From Megalobrama amblycephala (taxonomy: Eukaryota > Chordata > Actinopteri > Cypriniformes > Xenocyprididae), in the NCBI RefSeq assembly GCF_018812025.1, contig NC_063045.1, positions 50,013,691 through 50,077,690 of the forward strand: a DNA stretch of 64,000 nucleotides. Reading direction: 5' to 3'. The notes beneath the pieces are model-generated. The model did not search any database, had not been told where the DNA came from, and worked only from the letters and a program-made list of their open reading frames with translations. The position numbers and the translations under genes were made by a program. Shown here in pieces: positions 23,358 to 34,332 of this stretch. Position 1 is the first letter of the stretch; the number at the start of each line of letters is the position of its first letter.

Positions 23358-24247
23358 AGGGTTAGTTCACCCAAAAATGAAAATTATGTAGTTAATGACT
23401 CACCCTCATGTCGTTCCAAACCCGTAAGACCTTCGTTCATCTTCGGAACACAGTTTAAGATATTTTAGATTTAGTCCGAGAGCTTTCTGTCCCTCCATTG
23501 GAAATGTATGTACAGTATACTGTCCATGTCCAGAAAGGTAATAAAAACATCATCAAAGTAGTCCATGTGACATCAGAGGGTCAGTTAGAATTTGTTGAAG
23601 CATCGAAAATACATTTTGGTCCCAAAAAAAAAAAACTACGACTTTATTCAGCATTGTCTTCTCTTCCGGAATCATTTCCATGTATTTTCGATGCTTCAAA
23701 AACTTCTAACTAACCCACTGATGTTATATGGACTACTTTGATGATGTTTTTATTACCTTTCTGGACATGGACACCTGTGAAGAGACGGCGCCAGCTCCTG
23801 CGAGGACTTCAGAAGACGCAATCATCTGGATCAACATTCACATTGCACAATCTCTATATCCTAATTTATTGTTAATGTAATTCATTTTCCAGGAGCTCTT
23901 TGCTTCTACCTTCAGTTAAACTGCTAACAGTGATTGTAATTAATTACCTAAAGTATATCATTTGCTAACTACATTCTTTAAATTGTAATGTTGACATCCA
24001 TTTTCTGTAAAGCTGCTTTGAAATGATATGTATCGTGAAAAGCGCTATACAAATAAATTTGAATTGAATTGAATTGAATGGACAGTCTACCGTACATACA
24101 TTTTCAATGGAGGGACAGAAAGCTCTCAGACTAAATCTAAAATATCTTGAACTGTGTTCCGAAGATGAAGGGAGGTCTTACGGGTTTGGAACGACATGAG
24201 GGTGAGTCATTAATGACATAATTTTCATTTTTGGGTGAACTAACCCT
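23358..24247. mobile_element. TTAA-flanked palindromic element A, split by a LINE tail
   Basis: The ends AGGGTTAGTTCACCC and GGGTGAACTAACCCT are perfect inverted copies, flanked by TTAA (23354-23357 and 24248-24251). The left arm (to about 23770) is the reverse complement of the right arm. The right arm is interrupted by a 304-bp retroposon fragment. The inner sequence differs from elements B, C and E. Confidence 0.85.
23774..24077 (+). mobile_element. LINE 3' tail inserted in element A
   Basis: The fragment ends AAAGCGCTATACAAATAAAT followed by TTGAA pentamers, the 3' end of a CR1/L2-type LINE or a SINE that borrows it. It is flanked by a 7-bp direct repeat ATGGACA (23767-23773 and 24078-24084), which restores the palindrome when one copy is removed. 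The 5' part of the LINE is missing, as is usual after incomplete reverse transcription. Confidence 0.8.
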
Positions 24248-24350
24248 TTAACTGTGACTGCCGATAAATGAATATTAATATTTAAATCATGCAATATGCA
24301 TGATTTATTTATTTATTTACAATATAACTAAACAGCAACATTAAGAACCA

Positions 24351-24536
24351 TTCTCTGCCAGTAGCCTAGTGGTTAGCACACTGACATATAGTGCAGTTGT
24401 GCCTCTGGTGACCTGAGCTTGATTCCTGCCTCAGGGTCCTTTGTTGATCCCATTCCTCTCTCTCCACCCCATGCTTTCCTGTCAATTGCTACACCGTCCT
24501 GGCTAATAAGCAAAACAAACAAAACAAAAAAAAAGC
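24351..24536 (+). mobile_element. tRNA-derived SINE
   Basis: The start contains an A-box-like TAGCCTAGTGG and, about 50 bp later, a B-box-like AGCTTGATTCC, the internal RNA polymerase III promoter of a tRNA-derived SINE. A pyrimidine-rich body (CCTCTCTCTCC...TTTCCTGTC) and an A-rich tail of AAAACAAAC type follow. It is a short retroposon moved by LINE enzymes. Confidence 0.75.
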
Positions 24537-24657
24537 AGTACTTGCAAATTAATATATTTGCTTGAGTTTTACTTAAAATGTACATGGTTGCTACTGTAAA
24601 TGAAAACAGCGAAAATATGGTTATTTCTTCTACGGTAAGTTATTTGACAATTGCCGT
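24537..24657. other. Short non-coding spacer
   Basis: Nothing recognised. Confidence 0.4.
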
Positions 24658-25085
24658 TATGTTATGTTATGTTATGTTATGTTATATGTTATATGTTATG
24701 TTATATTATGTCATGTCATGTCATGTTATTTGATATGCTCCGGGACAATATTGTTCTTTATTTTAGTAATTAAATATGCTCATAATAACAATCTTTTATT
24801 TTATTTTATTGTATTTTATCAAATATTACGTAAACTAGTCAAAAGTTACTTATGTTATGTTATGTTATGTTATGTTATGTTATTAGTAGCTATTTTATTT
24901 TATTTTATCAAATTTTATCTAATGTTATTAATTTAATATGTTCTGGAAAAATGTTTTTTTTTTAGTTTAGTTTTGTTTTGTTTAGTAATTTGATATGTTC
25001 TGGAACAATATTTTATTTATTTTTGTTTTGTTTTATTTTGTTTTGTTTATTTTATTTATTTTTTAGTTTAGTTTAGTTTACTTTA
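24658..25085. repeat. TTATG, TTTTA and TTTAG pentanucleotide repeat cluster
   Basis: TTATG runs at 24658-24687 and 24850-24882, TTTTA/TTTTG runs around 24795-25050 and TTTAG runs near 25060-25090. These make long but meaningless open frames. Confidence 0.9.
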
Positions 25086-26475
25086 GTTTATCCATTTGTC
25101 TGGTCAAAATGCTTAAATTGGTTACCTCAGTCTATCATTATTGTGAGTTCCCCAGCCTAGCTGAGATGGTTAGGTTAGTCTGTTTTGATACTGTATTTTA
25201 ATAGTGGTTTTGGCCACTTGTGAGCTAGTCTAGCTGGTCTCTCAGCTAACCACCTTAAAGGCTGGCTTTGTCGCCAGGGATGTGTCCCAAGCGATTCTAG
25301 GGAATCTTAGGTAATTTTTCTTACACCTATTTTTTGTGTGTGTATAGCGATGACATGTATCTGGCCGTACATTTGATTCTGTGTGCGGTACTGACCTAAG
25401 CAGATGGAAGGAGAAGTGTGAATTGCATCTGCAATTGCATGCCAACACTTTTCCCTCTCTCATTCTCTCTCCGTCTCTCCTGTGGATGAAACCTGCGGTG
25501 AGCACGTGCAGCCCTTTCAGCCTCAGCAACTCTGAGTTAATGAGCCAAAACACCTAAAGCAAGTGTGTGTGTCTATGGTTTTTGGGAGGGGTAGATGTTG
25601 CATTGAGAGAAGAGTGTGTGTGGATGTGACAGAGAACGAGAGAAAAAAATTGCGTGCGTGTGTTTGTGTGTGTGTGTCATTGCGTGGGCACTTCTCTCAC
25701 AGCACAGGTAGGACAGATGGAGACCTACACCAATTATAAAACTGCTCAATTGCATAAAGACCTTCACAGGCATAAAAAAGAGAGAGTATGTGAGGGAACA
25801 ATGACACTTGAGAACAGTTGCAAGGTGAGGGCATTGTAGACCCTTCGAGTGCAGCGATCTGGAGAGCCCAGCGTGATGCCGTTAGATCGCCAACCTCCGT
25901 TTAACATTGAGAGAATACTGCGGTACAAAGCATGATTTTTCCAGCCACAGGGCTTATCTGTAGCCCAACTCCATGGGTGAAAAAACCTCAGCTCTGTTTC
26001 CACCAACACTTCAGAGGCCTCATGCTGGGACCCCTACTGAAAATATCTTCCAATCTTCACACCATGGAGTTTCAGTGTTTAAAAATGCACATAATACTCT
26101 CATTCTGCATGTGTTCTTTGTCTCATGCTGTGCATTTGAGGAAAAAAATCATGGGGAGGTAGACATAGTGCCCCCTAGAGTGTGAAGTGGGCCATCAGAC
26201 ATAGAAATTGACAGAAAGCAGTCAAGCAAATGATGTTATTTATTACATTTTTACAATAGAAGAGTGCTGCCCTAATCACGGACCACTTTATTTACAATAG
26301 AAAGTACTTTTTTCATCAAACAGTGTCTCCTGATGTGCTGGCTTTCTGTGCCCTTTTCTCGCTCATACTGTTTTTTTTTTTTTTTTATGTAAAACTTTTT
26401 TGCTGCGATTACAGGTAAAAGGGCCATGCATAATCGTCAAAAGCAATTATATTGTGGCAGGTCATTCGCGTTAGA
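25086..26475. other. Apparently unique non-coding sequence
   Basis: No gene or transposon ends were recognised. Short TG and CT runs occur near 25565-25680, and a T-tract at 26371-26386. Confidence 0.4.
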
Positions 26476-26533
26476 CCTGTCATTACTCAATGCCAATTCC
26501 AGAGCGCCCGTGACAGCTGTGAGTAATGACAGG
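26476..26533. repeat. Perfect 14-bp inverted repeat (hairpin)
   Basis: CCTGTCATTACTCA at 26476-26489 is the exact reverse complement of 26520-26533, with 30 bases between. The surrounding 26400-26640 has no repeat-family signature. The symmetry could be a stem-loop or a pair of facing binding sites. Confidence 0.8.
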
Positions 26534-27127
26534 GGAGAGACAAGGCTAGACTTTGATATGTCCACCTCTTGCGACAGGGATGGAGGGGTTCACAGAGGCA
26601 GTTAACAGGCAAGAAGATCTTAATGACAAACCTTCAGGTGAATGGTTTGAAATGTTATGAGTGAATCTGTGATCCGCGGTATAATGTGATGCAAGGTACT
26701 ATCTGTTCCCATGGTGTATTTATAGTAAAGCTGCTAATTTAACCTGTCAGTGCAATACATTTCAAAAGAGCAGGTTTAGCCTGAACAATATGTGATAATG
26801 TGATAAAAGTTGAAAATGTTCCATTAGTGTTGCTCGTTAATGCTACCATTTTTATTTAGCGTTAGGGATTTTAACATAATCCTAAGTATTGAACCTTGTC
26901 TGTGTAACTTGACCCACACATTTGTGCTTCGGACAATTTTTTTCTGCATACATTTTAGAAAAAGCATATTTTTTAACATTTTATTAGCAGGTCTGTTCAT
27001 GTTGGCCTAGTGCCACTTGGCCAAGTGCACAGTCACTTAGCAACATCCTAGCAACCACACAGAAGCAACCTTACTTCACAAAATGTAGTGTAGGATTTTA
27101 TTGCATATTGAAGCAACTCCACTGAGG
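26534..27127. other. Non-coding stretch, nothing recognised
   Basis: No gene or repeat was recognised. Confidence 0.4.
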
Positions 27128-28240
27128 TAATATAAATTAATAAAAGCAATAAGGTATGAGAGGCTGTGCTGTATTGTGAATAAGTCATGGCTGAAGGGCG
27201 ATGTTAGGCACGACGCAATCCCTTCAGCTGTGACTTATTCACGATACAGCACTAGCCTCGAGTACCTTATTGCTTTTATAAAATGGTTACCACTAGGGCT
27301 GTCAAAAGATTAATCACGATTAATCGCATACAAAATAAAAGTTTGAGTTTGCTTAATATATGTGGGTGTACTGTGTGTAATTATTATGTATATATAAATA
27401 CAAACACATCCATGTATATATTTGAGAAATATTTACAAGTATATTTATTTATTTATATTTTTATATAATTTATATTATACATAAATACATTTTTTTGTAC
27501 ATAAATAACATATTTTTCTTAAATATATACATTAATTTGTGTGTATTTATATATACATATTATTTACACACATTACTCACACATATATTATGCAAACTCA
27601 AACTTTTATTTTGTATGTGATTAATCGCGATTAATCATTTGACAGCCCTAGTTACCACACAATACAAATATTAAAGCCAAAAATATGTATCAATGCAACT
27701 TTGATGAAGTAAACTTACACTAAAGCCTTCCTTCTGCCAGAAAAAAATAGTCCCTGACCATGAACAGAAACAGAAGTTACATTATTACGCCATTAGATGG
27801 CAGCAAAGACTGTCTTTATGAGTGTGTCAGTCAGTAGTGAAGACTGAATTGTTGTGAACACAGAACAAGACGCAACTGACAAATGCTTTGATTAGCGCTG
27901 TCAGTCACGGAAACCCCTTAACTGTTAAAAGGACAAGATAATACATTGGACATTTAAGCAGATTTTTTATTATGAACATAGGACTGACCTGAAGGAAAAT
28001 GCTAAATCTGAATGCAGGTAATAAACTCACTCACTCGATCTCTTTCTCACAATACTCTTCTACATAATACAGTAAGCTTCAATGAACAATATAAATTGAG
28101 AACATACAATTTACATTGCTAAGAGTGGTTGCTAAGTGTTTTGTGTAGTGATACACAGAACTGCTGGGTGAAGCAGTCATAGCCGTGTTTTATCGTGAAT
28201 AAAACACAGCTATTGACCAATCAGAATCAAGGACATGAAC
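27128..28240 (-). mobile_element. Hairpin-ended DNA element, copy 1
   Basis: One end holds a long hairpin (27130-27282; both arms contain AAGCAATAAGGTA and TGAATAAGTCA or their complements). The other end (28160-28240) holds a second hairpin and the word CTATTGACCAATCAGAATC. The same end arrangement, in opposite orientation, is seen at 51318-52740. The two also share an inner TTACGCCATTAGATGGC segment (27787 and 52437). No transposase was seen and the superfamily is unknown. Confidence 0.55.
27294..27650. mobile_element. hAT-type miniature element
   Basis: The ends TAGGGCTGTCAAAAGATTAA and its complement are inverted over more than 50 bp. The element is flanked by an exact 8-bp duplication GTTACCAC (27286-27293 and 27651-27658), the hallmark of hAT elements. 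It is 357 bp and AT-rich with no coding sequence. Confidence 0.9.
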
Positions 28241-29149
28241 TAACCGTTTATAAATATTATGTATAAGTTTATATAATATATACAAAGTTCTGTCATGAAA
28301 CTCTAGATGGCGCAGGCTAATAGGTCCTTTAACTCAACCTGCTCGTAATCACATCATTATCTATAGGATACAGCTGATTGGTTCCTGCTTTATCAGTAGC
28401 CAATGAGCTCGCTGCTCAACCTTCAAATACATGGGTAGCTTTTGTCTTAGCAGTGCAGCGCACTTTCAGAAACCCTCCACCTTCCCCAGCTCCACCTGTA
28501 TAGATCTGCTACTGGTAATTCATGTATGCTATATTGTATAGCAGCAGCATGTCTTACTTGCTCACAGCACAAGTGTGTATGTATTGACAGTAGCAAGTCC
28601 CGTACTTGATCTACAACAGCAGCAGCAATAAAAGCTGCAGCAGCATAGCAGATCTGTTCCGCCAAGACCAAACATATCAACATTGTCACACTCCGAGAGT
28701 TGGCATGATAGAAATAAGTTTATACTGTACATAAAGTTCTTTGAATTTTTTTTTTTTTTTTTAGGTTTACGCCTCATTTTGGAGGCAATGACATCATTAA
28801 ATACAATATATCCTGTTGCATATATGAAATATGGCTAGAGATAAATATGTCAAGATCCTGAACCTTACTGCAATTTTAGTAGCTCTAGTGATTGACTTAT
28901 CACTGCCGGAAATGCATTTTGGATTTCTTGTTGCTGCAAATGTCTTGCTAAACAGTTGAGCTTCGTTTAAACAGAGCTTTTTATCACATGCTCAGGAGAC
29001 CATTTCAGGTCACGGAAACAGTTCTGTTATTGCTCTTTCAAGATAGCAGGCTGTATAGACACGAGATATTGATATTGTTTTCCACAAAACTAAGGAACAT
29101 AACCCATGACTGACCCGATATCTTTCTGCAGCTGCATCGCAGAAAGAAG
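28241..29149. other. Non-coding stretch, possibly repeat-derived at 28290-28560
   Basis: A T-tract lies at 28748-28764. No gene was recognised. Confidence 0.4.
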
Positions 29150-29620
29150 ATTACGAGTGAGCGATGCCGTTTTTCCTCAATTAACTGGCCGGTTAATTAA
29201 ATCACACCGGTAATGAGTACAGCCTCACAAAGCTAAAGGAGGCCAGAGAGCAGAATAAATTTCATCTGACACTTTAATTAAGTTTCCTCACGAATCAGAT
29301 GTCATAGTGGCGACGGTTACTTTTTTGATTAAAAAAGCCTGTGAGCTGGTGTTCAGAATGCCACATAGCTGTTGAGCTCTCGGTTTGTCCGTCATCCTTC
29401 TCATATTACAGTCACCAGAACCCTGATATCGCCAGCCTGCACTGCCAGGCATAATTGACAGCTACAAACGACCCAGTTTAAGATATGACGGCAAACACGA
29501 CGGCACATCCTTTCATTTTGAAAATCAATAACACTCTGCAGGGCCTGACTGAAGAAGAGCATAACCGAAAATCCATGTTCCTGACCGTTCCCCTACGACC
29601 CTTAGAAACACTGAGGTTAC
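29150..29620. other. Candidate conserved non-coding block
   Basis: The block holds several homeodomain-type words (TCAATTAACTGG, GGTTAATTAAATC, CTTTAATTAAG, TTGATTAAAA) in 200 bp and lacks repeat signatures. Such clustering is common in developmental enhancers. This is inference, with no alignment behind it. Confidence 0.25.
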
Positions 29621-30134
29621 AAGGCATTTTGTGGGAGCTGAAAGGAACACCGGGTTTCAGTTAAGTGCTACATAATACTCTGCCAGCTTGGCCGTTTAGA
29701 AAAGGAGCAGGGGCCACAAATGTGGTCACAGATTTGCTAATGGTCCCCGCGTGTCTATGTGGATATCGCAGAGCGTTTATCAGTAACAGACACCCTTCAG
29801 GCTGCATCTTATCTTCTCCCGAAGGGACGATCGGATCCTCCAAACTCTCACTTTTGTCCTGCTCTTTCAAATGGCACATCTCTCAACTGATTTCTGCACA
29901 TCTGCTTTCATATTGTCCCCCATAAGTCATCTGTTAATAACGCCTGTTCTTTTGTCTAGGCATTAGGTCCGTCCTAATTATTATTTGTATTATATATTTT
30001 ATAATATATATATATTAATGATATTTATATTAATATATATTATTTTTAAGAATGATATAAGACATCTATTTATTATATCTAAAAAGCCACAAATATATGT
30101 GTGTGTGTATGTATATAGATATATTTAGATATAT
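29621..30134. other. Non-coding stretch ending in AT-rich sequence
   Basis: No gene was recognised. 29970-30134 is mostly A and T with ATATAT runs. Confidence 0.45.
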
Positions 30135-30996
30135 TAGGGGTGTGACGGTACAAAAACATGATGGTTCGGTATGTACCTTGGTATTGAAGTCATGGTTCGC
30201 TACAGGTTCGGTACAGCAGGGGGGAGAAAACTAAACATAAAATTGCTTTTTTTCTTCTTTTTTTATTAAACAGTGGTTTATTGAACAAACTGTGTCTCTC
30301 TCTTTAAATAAATTAAATTATAATTAACAAAAATCTATCTCAGCTAATGCTGTAAACTATATACAGGAAGCCCTTTTTCATGACAAATTTATTTAAACAC
30401 ATTAAATAATTAAGACATTACTAACAGTTAAATATAATAAATATATAAGTAAATATAATAAATATATAAACTAATATAGTGCATATATTTAGTAAAATGC
30501 TCCCTTCTAGAGTTCATTTCTAGTGAATAACAAGCTGTGGCCACTAAATGACTTGCCTGAGGTAAATGTAATGCTATGTGAGGTATTATTCTCAAGCTGT
30601 TTTATTAAAGGTGCTCTAAGCGATGTCATGCGTTTTTAGGTCAAAACATTTTTCGGGAGGGTCTAGCTAGCCTCTGTTTTGTTTGACAACACTTCGAACG
30701 TCAACAGGAAGTTACTCCGGCCAGGATCGCTTGGAGCACTTTTAATGTCTTTCTGCTGTTGAAACACTGGTTGAGAGACACGTAAACATATTTATGCATA
30801 GATCATCTGTTCTTCTTCTTTTGCGCTTTTTCCAGTTGTGACAGTTAACAAACAGCATTGCATTACCACATACGCCCCCTTCTGGATTGGAGTGTGGATC
30901 ATCTGTGATTGACTGTATTCGTCGTCTGACTGTATGCACCGAACCGTGACGTCCGTACCGTGATGGTTTCAGACAAACACATGTACCGTTACACCC

Positions 30997-30999
<3 letters not shown>
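30135..30999. mobile_element. hAT-like non-autonomous element
   Basis: The left end TAGGGGTGTGACGGTAC is inverted at the right end, GTACCGTTACACCCCTA. Flanks AGATATAT and ATATATAT fit an 8-bp duplication with one change, though the TA-rich context makes this weak. A smaller element is nested at 30609-30741. Confidence 0.7.
30609..30741. mobile_element. 133-bp TTAA-flanked miniature element, nested
   Basis: The ends AGGTGCTCTAAGCGAT and ATCGCTTGGAGCACTT are inverted copies with TTAA at both borders (30605-30608 and 30742-30745). It lies inside the 30135-30999 element, so it is the younger of the two. Confidence 0.75.

Positions 31000-31030
<31 letters not shown>
31000..31030. repeat. (TA)n microsatellite
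   Basis: A TA tract used as insertion target by the Tc1 element that follows. Confidence 0.95.
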
Positions 31031-31033
<3 letters not shown>

Positions 31034-31168
31034 TGGGTACGGAAAGTATTTAGACCCCCTTAAATTTTTCACTCTTTGTTATATTGCAGCCATTTGCTAA
31101 AATCATTTAAGTTCATTTTTTTTCCTCATTAATGTACACACAGCACCCCATATTGACAGAAAAACTGA
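31031..31168. repeat. Left inverted repeat of the Tc1 element
   Basis: It matches the reverse complement of 32486-32625 with very few differences. The outer direct-repeat motif is at 31034-31057 and the inner one at about 31178-31198. Confidence 0.9.
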
Positions 31169-31365
31169 AATATCACATGGTCCTAAGTATTCAGACCCTT
31201 TGCTGTGACACTCATATATTTAACTCAGGTGCTGTCCATTTCTTCTGATCATCCTTGAGATGGTTCTACACCTTCATTTGAGTCCAGCTGTGTTTGATTA
31301 TACTGATTGGACTTGATTAGGAAAGCCACACACCTGTCTATATAAGACCTTACAGCTCACAGTGC

Positions 31366-32420
31366 ATGTCAGAGCAAATGAGAATCATGAGGTCAAAGGA
31401 ACTGCCTGAAGAGCTCAGAGACAGTATTGTGGCAAGGCACAGATCTGGCCAAGGTTACAAAAAAATTTCTGCTGCACTTAAGGTTCCTAAGAGCACAGTG
31501 GCCTCCATAATCCTTAAATGGAAGACGTTTGGGACGACCAGAACCCTTCCTAGAGCTGGCCGTCCGGCCAAACTGAGCTATCGGGGGAGAAGAGCCTTGG
31601 TGAGAGAGGTAAAGAAGAACCCAAAGATCACTGTGGCTGAGTTCCAGAGATGCAGTCAGGAGATGGGAGAAAGTTGTAGAAAGTCAACCATCACTGCAGC
31701 CCTCCACCATTTGGGGCTTTATGGCAGAGTGGCCCGACGGAAGCCTCTCCTCAGTGCAAGACACATGAAAGCCCGCATGGAGTTTGCTAAAAAAAACACC
31801 TGAAGGACTCCAAGATGGTGAGAAATAAGATTCTCTGGTCTGATGAGACCAAGATATAACTTTTTGGCCTTAATTCTAAGTGGTATGTGTGGAGAAAACC
31901 AGGCATTACTCATCACCTGTCCAATACAGTCCCAGCAGTGAAGCATGGTGGTGGCATCATCATGCTGTGGGGGTGTTTTTCAGCTGCAGGGACAGGACGA
32001 CTGGTTGCAATCGAGGGAAAGATGAATGCAGCCAAGTACAGGGATATCCTGGATGAAAACCTTCTCCAGAGTGCTCAGGACCTCAGACTGGGCCGAAGGT
32101 TTACCTTCCAACAAGACAATGACCCTAAACAAACAGCTAAAATAACAAAGGAGTGGCTTCACAACAACTCTGTGACTGTTCTTGAATGGCCCAGCCAGAG
32201 CCCTGACTTAAACCCATTCAAGCATCTCTGAAGATACCTAAAAATGGCTGTCCACCAACATTTACCATCCAACCTGACAGAACTGGAGAGGATCTGCAAG
32301 GAGGAATGGCAGAGAATCCCCAAATCCAGGTGTGAAAAACTTGTTGCATCTTTCCCAAAAAGACTCGTGGCTGTATTAGATCAAAGGATCCTTCTACTGA
32401 ATACTGAGCAGAGGGTCTGA
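31366..32420 (+). pseudogene. Tc1-family transposase, inactivated
   Basis: ATG at 31366 opens 145 intact codons. Residues 12-53 form a paired-type helix-turn-helix (LRDSIVARHRSGQGYKKIS and KSTVASIILKW), followed by GRPAKL at 65-70 and a basic RVARRKP segment. An A-run of eight at about 31789 shifts the frame and gives a TGA at 31801. The correct frame resumes with WSDETK (first catalytic Asp at 31842) but meets TAA at 31857. A second open piece (31887-32231) contains FQQDNDPKQ with the second Asp. The catalytic Glu is replaced by Lys (NPFKHL) and the next Trp codon is TGA. The rest of the C-terminus is readable to 32420. Several independent lesions mean it is dead. Confidence 0.9.
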
Positions 32421-32485
32421 ATACTTAGGACCATGTGATATTTCAGTATTTATTTTTTAATAAATCTGCAAAAATGTCAACAATT

Positions 32486-32623
32486 CTGTGTTTTTCTGTC
32501 AATATGGGGTGCTGTGTGTACATTAATGAGGAAAAAAAAGAGAACTTAAATGATTTTAGCAAATGGCTGCAATATAACAAAGAGTGAAAAATTTAAGGGG
32601 GTCTGAATACTTTCCGTACCCAC

Positions 32624-32625
<2 letters not shown>
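32486..32625. repeat. Right inverted repeat of the Tc1 element
   Basis: It is the inverted counterpart of 31031-31168, ending CCGTACCCACTG. Confidence 0.9.

Positions 32626-32626
<1 letters not shown>

Positions 32627-32669
<43 letters not shown>
32627..32669. repeat. (TA)n/(CA)n microsatellite
   Basis: The TA and CA tract continues on the far side of the Tc1 insertion. Confidence 0.9.
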
Positions 32670-32672
<3 letters not shown>

Positions 32673-33215
32673 TTACAGTATTTCAAAAAAAAGCATTCAA
32701 GCATACAAGAAAGTATTCAAGGTCTTAGCAAGTATTCACGCAAACATTATCTGTTATGTCTTAAGTGAAGGTTTGGTTAACTGTTGGGGAAAAACATCTG
32801 ATGTGTAACATTATATTAGATCTGCATGATACAGTAGATCTTAAAATATAGACTGTTTCATTAATGTTAATCAAACAATTGTGGAATTCTGGAGAAAAAA
32901 AAGTTGAAAAAATATTTCTTCCTATATATATGGGTTTTGACTTGGTTTATGCCAAATTAGGTGTTATTAACAGAGATTTTAAGGAATGGTTGCTAGGTGA
33001 TTTTGTTTTGGAACCTTCAGAAAACTTTAACTCGATTTTTCTCAGAATTGACTTTGCTAACTCTATCAACTTCAAACAGGAGTAGCTCAGTCATTTTTTG
33101 TCGGATTACAACAAATCATACATCATTTTGGAGTTTTTTAAATAGAGAATAACAATAACTATTTGATCATTTTCTCATTGCGACTCATTTTGCCAGCATG
33201 GGTCACATATATACA
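32670..33215. other. Probable dispersed repeat fragment
   Basis: The end CTCATTTTGCCAGCATGGGT CACAT looks like the terminus of an abundant fish repeat. The 73-codon frame at 32864-33085 shows no recognisable domain. Confidence 0.35.
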
Positions 33216-34332
33216 TACATATATAATCATATTTCATATTTTGATTTCAAGTGTTAAATTTTAGACATCTGTTTTAAAGCCGTTATTCTAATCGCTGTAA
33301 AAGTATATTGCTCGTTTCTATTCTTAAAGAACTCAATCTTGCTCCTTTTTAGATCTTGCTACTGTACCTTTATGTCCATCTGACTGAATGCAGTGTGATG
33401 TCAGATCAGGGCCTGATTAGATCCCACAGAGCATTTCGGCTGGCATCCCGTCTCTGCCTTCGGCGTGCTGCGGCCAACAGCAGCGCTGCTGAATGGATTG
33501 ATCTGTGCCCAGTCGAGCTGGGTCGAGATTGCACAGGGGAAAGAATGTATTCAGGCGTTAAGGTGGTGGCAGCCATTTCCGAACCTCCCTCCCAGATCAG
33601 ATCCGTCTGCTTAACCACCTACTGACTGACTCCCAAAACCAGCAGCTATCTGGCACTTGCTGCACAGAGAAGTTGAAAGAAGAGGAAGTGATCAGAGCAG
33701 GACTGCAACAGCTGATTGGTAAAAAACAAAACAATAATAATCGATAATAATCAAGATCTAATATTATTATTGATTAGCCAGTTCTTTGCACTGTTCATGA
33801 AGAACTGTGTAATTCTCCACTTTAAAGTAGTGAAAACCATTTCTTTGAATTAAAAACATATTTACTTGCATTTTATGTTTATATTCTTATAATGTGAGGA
33901 TTTATGTTTTACAAAACAGCACATCTTATCATCAACCAAGTAAAAATGTTGCTATTGCAGTTAAATTTCAAATACTTCTTAAACAAACAGAGCACAACAG
34001 AAAGGGAGCTCAATTATTCAGATTAAAACAATGTTTAGCATTACATTAACATCAAACATAGGTTTTAAACTAACCATAATTAAAACAAGAAATCCTATAT
34101 TCAAAGCAAGTAATTCCATTACTTAAAAATAAAGTTATGTAGAGCTAGGGATGTGTCTGCCTGACTCATGAATATTAATTATGTGATGTAACATTTGCCT
34201 TGTAGTTGTAATTGTTTGTCGAAAAGCAAATAAAGGGCGCAAGCCAAATTAGAATGACCGCTTACAGATTGCACCTTCATTTGATCGATTGGATCCTGAT
34301 GCAACATGTTGACAGAAGCTTGTTATGGTCTT
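33216..34332. other. Apparently unique non-coding sequence
   Basis: 33340-33640 is GC-richer with an open frame on each strand, but neither resembles a known protein. A short AT palindrome (AATAATAATCG...) lies near 33736-33775. Confidence 0.4.

Larger units (their letters stand above)
31031..32625 (+). mobile_element. Full-length Tc1-like transposon with long IR/DR ends
   Basis: The element is 1595 bp, the usual size for Tc1 elements. The inverted repeats exceed 130 bp: CAGTGGGTACGGAAAGTATT at 31031 and its complement ending at 32625. Inside each end a second copy of the binding-site-like motif (CCTAAGTATTCAGACCC at about 31182 and its complement at about 32412) gives the IR/DR layout of Sleeping Beauty-type elements. 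It sits in TA repeats, the expected target. It carries one transposase gene, which is broken. Confidence 0.92.

Noticed and set aside
24361..24440. tRNA gene
   Set aside because: A- and B-box-like words are present, but the segment does not close into a cloverleaf I could confirm. It is followed by a SINE body and A-rich tail.
24664..24936. 90-codon frame with Cys-Tyr-Val-Met repeats
   Set aside because: Translation of TTATG pentamers.
32864..33085. 73-codon plus-strand frame
   Set aside because: Lies within a probable dispersed repeat and has no known domain.
33356..33625. 89-codon plus-strand frame in a GC-richer patch
   Set aside because: No family recognised and a similar open frame lies on the other strand. 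Not enough for a gene call.
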